Shown: positions 36,300 through 44,395 of the stretch, piece by piece
Layout of the letters: every line of letters starts with the position of its first letter
Position numbering within the stretch: the stretch's first letter is position 1
Source of the DNA: Fibrobacterota bacterium
GTDB taxonomy: Bacteria; Fibrobacterota; Chitinivibrionia; Chitinivibrionales; Chitinispirillaceae
NCBI GenBank assembly: GCA_023436205.1
Contig: JAEZKC010000012.1
Coordinates: 62,001-126,000 of the forward strand
DNA length: 64,000 bases
Direction: 5' to 3'
Notes under the pieces: generated by a model
What the model was told of the DNA's origin: nothing
Databases searched by the model: none
The model's input: the letters and a program-made list of their open reading frames with translations, nothing else
Program-made: the position numbers and the translations under genes

Positions 36300-38129
36300 T
36301 TACTCCACGGTCACGCTCTTGGCCAGGTTGCGGGGCTGGTCTATCTCGCAGTTTCTGAAAGCGGCGATATGATAGGCCAGCAGCTGCATCGGAATTACCG
36401 AAAGCAGCGGGCTGAGCATGGGTATGGTTTTGGGAATATAAATCACGTGATGCACAAACTTTTCAATTTCCTTGTCCCCCTCGCTGGCCACCGCGATCAC
36501 CTTGCCCCCCCGGGCATTGATCTCCTGGATGTTTGAGATCACCTTGTCGTAGACACTGTCTTTGAGGGCCAGTACCACCGACGGCATGTCTTTGTCGATA
36601 AGGGCGATGGGTCCGTGTTTCATCTCGGCAGCGGGGTAGCCCTCCGCGTGAACGTAGGAAATCTCTTTGAGTTTGAGTGCCCCCTCCAGTGCCACCGGGA
36701 AATTGTAGGAGCGACCCAGGTAAAGGAAATTCTTGTGCTTGGCGTAGATCCGGGCGATATCCTGAATGTGTTCATTCTGTTTGAGGATTTTCTGGACCTG
36801 TTTGGGAATGAGCTCCAGGGCCCGGGCAATGGTCATGCCCTCGGAATGGGAGATGCGCCGCATGCGCCCCAGAAGAAGGGTAAGAAGGCTGAGAACAGTG
36901 AGCTGAGAAGTGAAAGCCTTGGTGGATGCCACCCCGATTTCAGGTCCGGCGTGAAGGTATACACCCCCGTGAGTCTCCCGGGCAATGGTGGATCCCACCA
37001 CATTGCAGATTCCTAGCACCGTGGCCCCCTTGTGAGCGGCCTCGCGCAGAGCGGCAAGAGTGTCGGCAGTCTCACCGGACTGACTTATAACAAAAACCAG
37101 AGTATGAGGATCTATGATGGGGTTGCGGTAACGGAACTCGGAAGCATACTCCACCTCAACCGGAATACCTGCAATCTCCTCTATCATGTATTCCCCCACC
37201 AGGGCGGCATGCCAGGAAGTCCCGCAGGCCACAAAGATGATTCGGCGGATCTGACGAAGCTCCTGAAGTACCAGGTTGAGCCCGTCGAGTCTGGCCGTAC
37301 CCTCCTCCACCAGAAGACGTCCCCGCATGGCGTTCATAACCGTTTCGGGCTGCTCGAAAATCTCCTTGAGCATGAAATGATCAAAACCGCCCTTGGCCAG
37401 TGCATCGGCATCCCAGTCGAGGCTCTGCACCTCAGGGGTGATTTTTCGGTTGTCTAAAGTGGTGGTGACATACTCCCCGTGACGAAGCTCGATGAGGTTG
37501 TTGTCTTTAAGGTAGATGACTTTCTTAGTGTGACGCACGATGGCCGATGCATCACTGGCGAGAAGGAGCTCATCCTCTCCCACCCCCACCACCAGAGGCG
37601 ACCCCCGGCGGGCACCCACAATCACTCCCGGATTGTCTTTGGCCACGACCGCAATACCGAATGTTCCCTCCACTTCCGCCAGAGCACGACGAACAGCTGC
37701 AGTTAGGTCGGCACCGGTGTAGTATTTACCGATAAGCTGAGCCAGCACCTCCGAATCAGTTTCGGATACGAACTTCACCCCTTCCTTGGCAAGCTTCTGC
37801 TTGAGAATGGAGTAGTTTTCTATAATGCCGTTATGCACCACCGCGATTTTTCCCTGATGATCGCAGTGAGGATGAGCATTGATCTGATTGGGGGCACCAT
37901 GGGTGGCCCAGCGGGTATGAGCGATACCGGTGGTGGCCGCCTGCTCGCATTTACGGGTGATCTCCCGCAGATGGTCCACCTTGCCCTTGTCTTTATGCAC
38001 GGAAAGCCCGGATGATGAACACAGGGCGATGCCCGCGCTGTCGTAGCCCCGGTACTCAAGAGCACTAAGCCCCTCTATGAGAATGGGATATGCTTCCCGC
38101 TTCCCTATATAGCCCACTATTCCGCACAT
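36300..38129 (-). CDS. glmS: Glutamine-fructose-6-phosphate aminotransferase (isomerising)
   Basis: Makes glucosamine-6-phosphate from fructose-6-phosphate and glutamine, the first step toward UDP-GlcNAc and cell wall. Catalytic Cys2 starts the glutaminase domain (CGIVGYIGKREAYPIL, YRGYDSAGIAL, TRWATHGAPNQINAHPH). Two SIS sugar-isomerase domains follow (FVACGTSWHAALVGEYMIEE, SQSGETADTLAALREA, EGYPAAEMKHGPIALID) and the end LAKSVTVE is typical. 609 residues, full length. GAGGAG precedes the ATG. Confidence 0.97.
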   Translation of the reverse strand: MCGIVGYIGKREAYPILIEGLSALEYRGYDSAGIALCSSSGLSVHKDKGKVDHLREITRKCEQAATTGIAHTRWATHGAPNQINAHPHCDHQGKIAVVHNGIIENYSILKQKLAKEGVKFVSETDSEVLAQLIGKYYTGADLTAAVRRALAEVEGTFGIAVVAKDNPGVIVGARRGSPLVVGVGEDELLLASDASAIVRHTKKVIYLKDNNLIELRHGEYVTTTLDNRKITPEVQSLDWDADALAKGGFDHFMLKEIFEQPETVMNAMRGRLLVEEGTARLDGLNLVLQELRQIRRIIFVACGTSWHAALVGEYMIEEIAGIPVEVEYASEFRYRNPIIDPHTLVFVISQSGETADTLAALREAAHKGATVLGICNVVGSTIARETHGGVYLHAGPEIGVASTKAFTSQLTVLSLLTLLLGRMRRISHSEGMTIARALELIPKQVQKILKQNEHIQDIARIYAKHKNFLYLGRSYNFPVALEGALKLKEISYVHAEGYPAAEMKHGPIALIDKDMPSVVLALKDSVYDKVISNIQEINARGGKVIAVASEGDKEIEKFVHHVIYIPKTIPMLSPLLSVIPMQLLAYHIAAFRNCEIDQPRNLAKSVTVE

Positions 38130-38190
38130 GACAGTATCTCCTCGTTTTATTGATGATGATCACCAGGGTAGTCCATGAAGGTGACCTTTA

Positions 38191-38220
38191 AATATAATCG
38201 CTGTATGAGCACACTGACAA
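38191..38220 (-). promoter_or_regulatory. Sigma-70-like promoter of glmS
   Basis: TTGTCA (38220-38215), 18 bases, TATATT (38196-38191) on the minus strand. Predicted start near 38184 leaves a leader of about 55 bases, too short for a glmS ribozyme. The rest of the 290-base gap to the glycosyltransferase gene shows no other clear element. Confidence 0.6.
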
Positions 38221-38419
38221 AGACTTGGCCAGCTTACTACCTGCAGTGAAGCTGCAATCGGCATGCCTGAAAACCCGAAGTCAGAAAACCTCCAGGCACG
38301 ATTGTTGCAATCATCTTCTTCTCTGAAAACCGGGCGGAAATATTCCCGAGCAACATGCACTCACTGTACTCCGCCACCGCAGCCGATATGCAATTTTCAA
38401 GAAAGGCCATAAATTTGTC

Positions 38420-40693
38420 ATGCACACGCAACCCGGAATCCGTAAAGTCGCCTTTCTGGGCAACTATCTGCCCCGCCAGTGCGGCATCGCCACCTTCACC
38501 ACCAGCCTCTGCGAATCCATGGCTTCCCTGTTTCCGGAAATCCAGTGTTTTTCAGTTCCGGTAACCGATACCGAAATCGGCTACGAATACCCCGAGCGGG
38601 TCCGCTTCGAAATCAGGGAAAAAGACCTGGGAAGCTATCAGCGGGCGGCCGACTTTCTCAACGTCAGCAACGTTGATGTGGCATGCATCCAGCACGAATT
38701 CGGCATCTTCGGAGGCACTGCGGGAAGTTACGTCCTCACCCTCCTGAGAAGCCTCAAAATGCCCGTGGTCACCACCCTGCATACCCTGCTCACCGAACCC
38801 AACGACCAGCAGAACCGGGTTATGGATCAGCTCATAAGCCTCTCAGACAAACTGGTGGTGATGACCGAGAGGGCCCATTCCATACTAAAAGAAATCTACA
38901 GCGTCCCCGACCGCAAAGTAGCCCTGATCCCCCACGGCATCATGGATGTGCCTTTCGTGGACCCCAATTTCTATAAAGACCTGTTCGGTGTTGAAGGCAG
39001 AAGAGTCCTGCTCACCTTTGGCCTCCTCTCCCCCGATAAAGGAATAGAAAACGTGCTCAAGGCTCTGCCTGAAGTGATATCCCGCTATCCCGATGTGGTC
39101 TACATTATTTTAGGTGCCACCCACCCCAACCTTGTTCGCCACGAAGGAGAAAGCTATCGCCTGAGCCTTCAATACCTGGCCGAAGATCTCGGTGTTGACA
39201 AAAACGTGATATTCTACAACCGATTCGTAAGCTCAGAAGAATTAAAGGAATTCATCGGGGCAGCCGACATCTATATCACCCCCTATCTCAAGGAAGCACA
39301 GATCACCTCCGGGACCCTGGCCTACTCCTTTGGTGCCGGCAAGGCAGTCATCTCCACCCCCTACTGGCACGCAAAAGAGCTCCTGGCTGAAAAACGCGGC
39401 GTACTGGTCCCCTTCCGCGATCCCAAAGCCATCACCGACGCTGTCATTCACCTTCTGGAGCATGAAACGGAACGTCATGCCATGCGTAAAAACGCCTACC
39501 TGCTCTCCCGGGAAATGGTCTGGAGCAATGTGGCTTACCTTTACCGCAAGGTTTTCGAGGAGGCTCGAGTGAGGCGATCCCAGACTCCCGCCCGCAACAC
39601 AGCTCGCACTCTGGAACAGAAAAATAAAGAATTGCCCCGTATCAAGCTCGATCATCTCTTCCGCATGTCCGACAGCACAGGAATTCTGCACCATGCCGTA
39701 CATTCTGTTCCAGACTATTCTAAAGGCTACTCAAGTGAGGACAACGCAGGGGCGCTCATGCTCGCCGTTCTTCTGGAAGAAACAGGACAGATATCCTCAT
39801 CCAGATTATCTGAGCTGGCATATAAATATCTGGCGTTCCTGAATAACGCCTTTGACCCAGCGAGCGGCCGGTTCCGTGCCTGCCTGAGCTACGAAAGAGT
39901 CTGGCTCGATCAGAACGGAGGTGAAATCAGTCACGGTAAAATCCTGTGGTCGCTTGGAACGGTTATTGGCAGAAGTCGAAACGAAGGTTTCCAGAACCTG
40001 GCCGGACAGCTTTTTGAAAAGGCTCTCACGGCCTGCCACGATTTTATCCTGCCTCAGGCCTGGGCCCTTACACTCCTTGGAATTCACGAATATTTCCGCC
40101 GTTTCGACGGAGACCGGCTGGTCAACCACGCACGAGAGATCCTGGCCGGTAATCTCTACCGCCTCTATCTCGAATCGCAAACGCCCGAACACCCCTGGTT
40201 TCACAGCACCCTGAGGCCAAATGCAGCCAGCCTCCCTCACGCTCTCATACTTAGTGGCCGCTGGCTCAATCACGCCTCCATGCTCAAAGCCGGACTTGAA
40301 TCACTGCAGTGGCTCTGCCGCGAACACTCATCAGCAAGAAACTGCTACCAGCCGGTGTTCCCGGCTTCAGATCAGGAAAACAATGACACCTTCGATCAGA
40401 ACCCCTCCGAAGCCAGTGCCATGGTCAGCGCCTGCCTGGAGGCCTATCGGACCACCCAGAATGACAGCTGGTTTGTGGAAGCCCGAAAGGCCTTCGAATG
40501 GTTTCTGGGAAGAAATGAAATGGGACTTGCTCTCTACGATTCAAAAACCGGTGGATGCCGCGATGCGCTGCATGTGGACAGAGTAAACCAGAACCAGGGC
40601 GCTCAGGCAAGCCTGAGCTTCTATCTTTCACTTGCCGAAATGCAGGAAATGGAAAACACCATCGCCAGCTTCAGAGAACCTATCAGCACTTGA
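38420..40693 (+). CDS. GT4 glycosyltransferase fused to a helical (alpha/alpha)-barrel-like domain
   Basis: Residues 1-385 are a GT-B glycosyltransferase of family 4: KVAFLGNYLPRQCGIATFTT (donor loop), VACIQHEFGIFGG, ALIPHGIMDV, LLTFGLLSPDKGIENVLKAL, and the nucleotide-sugar region YLKEAQITSGTLAYSFGAGK. After a linker the last 330 residues are helical with repeated WxL/W-A motifs (GKILWSLGTVIGRS, QAWALTLLGIHEYFRRFDG, HPWFHSTLRPNAASLPHALI), like an (alpha/alpha)6 barrel. The next gene is a GH130 phosphorylase, which suggests work on mannosides (inference). No signal peptide. AAAGG lies a little far (13 bases) from the ATG. Confidence 0.82.
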   Translation: MHTQPGIRKVAFLGNYLPRQCGIATFTTSLCESMASLFPEIQCFSVPVTDTEIGYEYPERVRFEIREKDLGSYQRAADFLNVSNVDVACIQHEFGIFGGTAGSYVLTLLRSLKMPVVTTLHTLLTEPNDQQNRVMDQLISLSDKLVVMTERAHSILKEIYSVPDRKVALIPHGIMDVPFVDPNFYKDLFGVEGRRVLLTFGLLSPDKGIENVLKALPEVISRYPDVVYIILGATHPNLVRHEGESYRLSLQYLAEDLGVDKNVIFYNRFVSSEELKEFIGAADIYITPYLKEAQITSGTLAYSFGAGKAVISTPYWHAKELLAEKRGVLVPFRDPKAITDAVIHLLEHETERHAMRKNAYLLSREMVWSNVAYLYRKVFEEARVRRSQTPARNTARTLEQKNKELPRIKLDHLFRMSDSTGILHHAVHSVPDYSKGYSSEDNAGALMLAVLLEETGQISSSRLSELAYKYLAFLNNAFDPASGRFRACLSYERVWLDQNGGEISHGKILWSLGTVIGRSRNEGFQNLAGQLFEKALTACHDFILPQAWALTLLGIHEYFRRFDGDRLVNHAREILAGNLYRLYLESQTPEHPWFHSTLRPNAASLPHALILSGRWLNHASMLKAGLESLQWLCREHSSARNCYQPVFPASDQENNDTFDQNPSEASAMVSACLEAYRTTQNDSWFVEARKAFEWFLGRNEMGLALYDSKTGGCRDALHVDRVNQNQGAQASLSFYLSLAEMQEMENTIASFREPIST

Positions 40694-40775
40694 AGGTATA
40701 AACAATGGCAAATCAGAAAATGGTGTTTAAAATCAAAAATCGCAATTCTCAAATCATACATCGAAAAGGGGTTCA

Positions 40776-42239
40776 ATGAAACCGCTGCACGTTCGACGAA
40801 CCGATATCCGAATCACTCCCGATCCCTCAAGGGTGCTTATCCGACCATTCATTCCCAGAGATGGCAACCGCACCATGAAAATCATCTCCCGGGTGATGTT
40901 TCTCACCGAAGATGCCGTAAAAGAGCAGCTTGAGCAGGTAATAAAGGAGTTCTCGGAACGCCACTTCGACATCAGGAAAATCTTTGAACGCCATTTTGAA
41001 ATGGTGCGTCCCTTTCTGGTCACCGACATGGAACCATCCGCTGAACGGCGTCTGCTTATCGGCTCACTCTTCACCAGCGAATATTCACTGGAATGCGCAG
41101 CTCTCTTCAATCCCTCAATCGTACCCCACCCCGATCAGTCCGGATTGCCCGATTCAAGTCTGCGCTTCATCATGAGCCTAAGAGCTACCGGAGAAGGCCA
41201 CATCTCCTCCATCTCTTTTCGCAGTGGTGTCATCGATAACGAGTGCCGCATTTCGTTCACCCCGGCAGTACCCTATGTGACGCCTCCCGAACCTATAGCC
41301 AACTCAAGTTACGACAAGCCGCTTTTCACCCAGAAACTCGCAGAGATGGGCATGTACAACGAATTTTCCGAACAAATTCTGGAAATGCTTGAGGATACAT
41401 TTACTAAAAACGAACTGGCCGAAGCCATAGAAAGCCATAAACGACATCAGTATAATAAAGACAATACAAACAACCTCACTGCCGATTCCATGCTCTGGCT
41501 TGCCGATTCAAACTACCAGATCCGCTTCTCCCCCGATCAGAAGATTTCCCAGAGGATCATCTTCCCCACCGGGCCCAGTGAACAGAACGGCATCGAAGAC
41601 GCCCGCTTTGTGCTGTTCGAAAATGAGAACGGATCAAAAGTGTACTACGCCACCTATACCGCCTATGATGGCAAATCCATTCTTCCACAGCTCATGGTCA
41701 GTGGCGATTTCGAACACTTCCAGATCATAACTCTTAATGGAAAAGCAGCTCAGAACAAGGGCATGGCCCTGTTCCCCCGGAAGATCAAAGGGAAATATGC
41801 CATGATTTCACGGCAGGATAACGAAAACCTCTATATAATGTACTCAGACAATATTCATTTCTGGCATGAAATGATCCCGCTTCTCAGACCGACCTACCCC
41901 TGGGAATTTGTGCAGGTAGGCAATTGCGGCACTCCCATAGAAACCGAAAAAGGGTGGCTTGTGCTCACGCATGGAGTGGGTCCGATGCGCAAATACTGCA
42001 TTGGAGCTGTGCTGCTTGATCTTGAAAACCCCCGCAGAGTCATCGGAAGGCTGTCCGAGCCGCTGCTGGCTCCCAACGAAAACGAACGGGAAGGCTATGT
42101 GCCCAATGTGGTTTACTCCTGCGGAGCGCTTGTGCACCAGGGGCAGCTGGTCATTCCCTACGCCATGTCCGACTACGCAAGCAGCGTGGCTACCGTGGAG
42201 CTTGACAACCTGCTGAAACATCTGCTGAATAAAAAATAA
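40776..42239 (+). CDS. GH130 family beta-mannoside phosphorylase-like protein
   Basis: GH130 enzymes phosphorolyse beta-mannosidic links, giving mannose-1-phosphate. The 487-residue protein has a helical N-terminal part (to about 190) and a five-bladed beta-propeller containing NGIEDARFVLFENENGSKVY, whose Asp is the expected general acid, AQNKGMALFPRKIKGKYAMI, PWEFVQVGNCGTPIETEKGW and VLTHGVGPMRKYCIGAVLLD. The layout with a long N-terminal extension resembles the GH130 members that sit beside GT4 genes. It follows the glycosyltransferase by 82 bases and is likely co-transcribed. Exact acceptor unknown. Confidence 0.87.
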   Translation: MKPLHVRRTDIRITPDPSRVLIRPFIPRDGNRTMKIISRVMFLTEDAVKEQLEQVIKEFSERHFDIRKIFERHFEMVRPFLVTDMEPSAERRLLIGSLFTSEYSLECAALFNPSIVPHPDQSGLPDSSLRFIMSLRATGEGHISSISFRSGVIDNECRISFTPAVPYVTPPEPIANSSYDKPLFTQKLAEMGMYNEFSEQILEMLEDTFTKNELAEAIESHKRHQYNKDNTNNLTADSMLWLADSNYQIRFSPDQKISQRIIFPTGPSEQNGIEDARFVLFENENGSKVYYATYTAYDGKSILPQLMVSGDFEHFQIITLNGKAAQNKGMALFPRKIKGKYAMISRQDNENLYIMYSDNIHFWHEMIPLLRPTYPWEFVQVGNCGTPIETEKGWLVLTHGVGPMRKYCIGAVLLDLENPRRVIGRLSEPLLAPNENEREGYVPNVVYSCGALVHQGQLVIPYAMSDYASSVATVELDNLLKHLLNKK

Positions 42240-42314
42240 ACTCTGCTGGAATCCCTGCGCTCCGTTGCGCAGACACATTACATGTCCACGGGATTTCACC
42301 TGTGCAGAGCTCAT

Positions 42315-42344
42315 AAAAAGAAAGCGCCTCTGCTTTCTTTAAAA
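42315..42344. terminator. Terminator shared by the GH130 and glnK genes
   Basis: AAAGAAAGC and GCTTTCTTT form a 9-bp perfect stem with a 6-base loop. Minus-strand transcripts (amtB-glnK) end in TTTCTTTTTA; the plus strand has a weaker T-run within the stem. It lies directly after the glnK stop. Confidence 0.75.
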
Positions 42345-42686
42345 TCAACCTATAGCCGCCGCCCCCTCTTCACCCGTACGGATACGGATGCACTGAGGCA
42401 GATCCATTACGAAAATCTTCCCGTCCCCGATCTTTCCAGTGCGGGCACCCTTGATAATCGCCTGCACGGTTTTATCGACGAAATCCTCGTTTACCGCAAT
42501 CTCAAGACGTATTTTCTTGAGCAGGTTCACTTCCACCACATTTCCGCGATAGGTTTCGGTATAGCCGGCCTGCTGACCGCAACCGATCACATTTGTCACC
42601 GTCATCTTTCCCACATTGGCCTCAAACAGAGCCTGTTTTACATCGGGAAGACGGTTAGGCTGAATTACCGCAATTATCATTTTCAT
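42345..42686 (-). CDS. glnK: Nitrogen regulatory protein P-II (copy 1)
   Basis: P-II proteins sense 2-oxoglutarate, ATP and ADP, and gate AmtB. The 113-residue protein has all landmarks: MKMIIAVIQPNRLPDVK, the T-loop with the uridylylatable Tyr (ETYRGN), the B-loop TGKIGDGKIF and C-terminal IRIRTGEEG. It follows amtB copy 1 by 24 bases, the conserved amtB-glnK order. Differs from the second P-II in this window at 10 of 113 positions. AAAGGTGG precedes the ATG. Confidence 0.95.
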   Translation of the reverse strand: MKMIIAVIQPNRLPDVKQALFEANVGKMTVTNVIGCGQQAGYTETYRGNVVEVNLLKKIRLEIAVNEDFVDKTVQAIIKGARTGKIGDGKIFVMDLPQCIRIRTGEEGAAAIG

Positions 42687-42710
42687 ATCATACCACCTTT
42701 CAAGTGTGGA

Positions 42711-44036
42711 TTATCCCTCGGTTGTGAAAATCTGAAATCCGTTGTAGGCTTCCATACCCATTTCGCCCACGTCAAGTCCACCCACTTCCTCCTCCCTTGA
42801 AACCCTCAGACCCATAACCTGTCTGACTCCATACCAGAGAAGAATCGAGAGAGAAAATACTGTGCCCCCGACGGTAACAACACCGAGAAGCTGTACGCCA
42901 AGCTGACGAAAGCCTCCGCCATAAAACAGCCCCTCGACACCCGGGATGTAACCGGGGATCGCAAAAAGCCCTACGGCAAGAGTTCCCCAGATCCCATTTA
43001 CAAGGTGAACCGCGAGCGCCCCCACCGGATCATCCAGCTTCATTTTGTCAAAGAAGACAACCGCAAGCACCACAAGCACCCCGGCAACAGCCCCGATCGT
43101 CAGTGCACCAACCGGAGAAACAACGGCACAGGGGGCGGTCACCGCCACCAGCCCCGCAAGACATCCGTTCACCGTCATTGATAAGTCAGGCTTTCCCTGA
43201 AGCTTGTAGGCGGTAAGCATCGCCGTAAGAATTCCGGCACAGGATGCCAGTGCGGTCGCCAACAGAATGCGAGGCACATTGGCATCCATGGCCAGTTGAC
43301 TTCCACCATTAAACCCGAACCACCCGAACCAAAGTATGAACCCTCCTAGAGTGGCAAGAGGCATGGAATGGCCGATTATAGCCTTGGCTGAACCATCCTG
43401 CCTGAATTTACCGATGCGGGGTCCGAGGAGCATCACGCCTGTCAGCGCACACCAACCACCCACCGAATGCACCACCGTCGACCCCGCAAAATCATGAAAT
43501 CCGAGCCCTGACAACCAGCCGCCTCCCCATACCCAGTGACCGCCTATGGGATAGATAAATGCCACCATGAATGCACCGAACAGAAGGTAGGAACCGAACT
43601 TTATACGCTCCGCCACTGCTCCGGAGATAATGGAACAACCTGCTGCGGCAAATGCCAGCTGAAAGAAGAAAAAAGAGAAAAAGGGAAGATTTGAAACCGG
43701 GCTGGCAGTCTGTTCATTCACTACAAATGCATTCATTCCAATTATTTTACTGCCCGTCCCGAACATCAACCCGTAACCGATAGCCCAGAAAGCCACCGCA
43801 GATATGGCGAATACGGAAAAATTCTTGGCCAGGATGTTGGTGGTATTCTTTACTCTGCAGAATCCGCTCTCTACAAATGCAAAGCCGGCATTCATGAAAA
43901 AAACCAGTATCGCCGAAATGAGTACCCAGAGAGTATCAACCACGTTTATGGAAGCCCCTCCGTCCTGGGCAAAAAGTGGCAGCCCGCCTAAAAGCACAGC
44001 TGCAATAGTCAATCTGATACCTTTTCCAGAAATCAT
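42711..44036 (-). CDS. amtB: Ammonium transporter AmtB (copy 1)
   Basis: An eleven-helix ammonium channel. The 441-residue protein begins with a signal-like segment, then the Amt signature: FVESGFCRVKNTTNILAKN, WVWGGGWLSGLGFHDFAGST with VVHSVGGW (pore His), PLATLGGFILWFGWFGFNGG, and the second pore His in GALAVHLVNGIWGTLAVG. The tail LDVGEMGMEAYNGFQIF is the GlnK-binding end. It is transcribed from a sigma-54 promoter 53 bases upstream and followed by glnK. AGGAG stands 9 bases before the ATG. Confidence 0.95.
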   Translation of the reverse strand: MISGKGIRLTIAAVLLGGLPLFAQDGGASINVVDTLWVLISAILVFFMNAGFAFVESGFCRVKNTTNILAKNFSVFAISAVAFWAIGYGLMFGTGSKIIGMNAFVVNEQTASPVSNLPFFSFFFFQLAFAAAGCSIISGAVAERIKFGSYLLFGAFMVAFIYPIGGHWVWGGGWLSGLGFHDFAGSTVVHSVGGWCALTGVMLLGPRIGKFRQDGSAKAIIGHSMPLATLGGFILWFGWFGFNGGSQLAMDANVPRILLATALASCAGILTAMLTAYKLQGKPDLSMTVNGCLAGLVAVTAPCAVVSPVGALTIGAVAGVLVVLAVVFFDKMKLDDPVGALAVHLVNGIWGTLAVGLFAIPGYIPGVEGLFYGGGFRQLGVQLLGVVTVGGTVFSLSILLWYGVRQVMGLRVSREEEVGGLDVGEMGMEAYNGFQIFTTEG

Positions 44037-44088
44037 GAAAATTCGCTCCTGTCATTTGAAAGTGTATTCCGGCCGAGCGGGAAATATA

Positions 44089-44104
44089 TGCAATGGCCGT
44101 GCCA
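44089..44104 (-). promoter_or_regulatory. Sigma-54 promoter of amtB-glnK copy 1
   Basis: On the minus strand TGGCACG-GCCA-TTGCA is a full match to the -24/-12 consensus (TGGCACG-N4-TTGCA). Transcription should start about 40 bases before the amtB ATG. Activation would need a sigma-54 activator; a NifA-like one is encoded divergently 290 bases away. Confidence 0.88.
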
Positions 44105-44188
44105 TGCTCTTTGCAGAGAGATTTGAGCAGTTTTGCAGGTAAAGCCATTCGGAACGCCACAGTTTTGTATCCGGCCAGCCCCGACCAT

Positions 44189-44296
44189 TACAAAATTGTA
44201 CCTCCCCGGTTTCATCTGAAATGCCATTACCGTTCATATGCACCTAAGGAAACGCCTAATCAGGCCATCTGAGCCGATCCATAAAATATGGCTCGG
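44189..44296. promoter_or_regulatory. Inverted repeats between amtB and the NifA-like gene
   Basis: TACAAAATTGTA at 44189-44200 is a perfect 12-base palindrome about 85 bases upstream of the amtB -24 element; TACAAAA-like half sites recur at 44163 (inverted) and 44352. Separately, CCGATCCATA-AAA-TATGGCTCGG at 44274-44296 is an inverted repeat with one mismatch, about 100 bases before the NifA-like gene. Either could be an activator or repressor site. No canonical NifA site (TGT-N10-ACA) was found in the 359-base divergent region. Confidence 0.4.
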
Positions 44297-44395
44297 TATT
44301 TGCATACAAGGCACGCCAGTCCGGCCGTCATGCCGAAGAGTAAACTGCAGGTACAAAACTGAATCGCAACAGAACTGGCTTTTATGGAGCAGATT

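Noticed and set aside
38130..38184. glmS ribozyme in the glmS leader
   Set aside because: The leader from the predicted promoter is only about 55 bases and lacks the ribozyme's pseudoknot elements.
44105..44395. NifA binding site TGT-N10-ACA in the amtB/nifA-like intergenic region
   Set aside because: Each TGT and ACA was checked for the partner at the right distance; none fitted.
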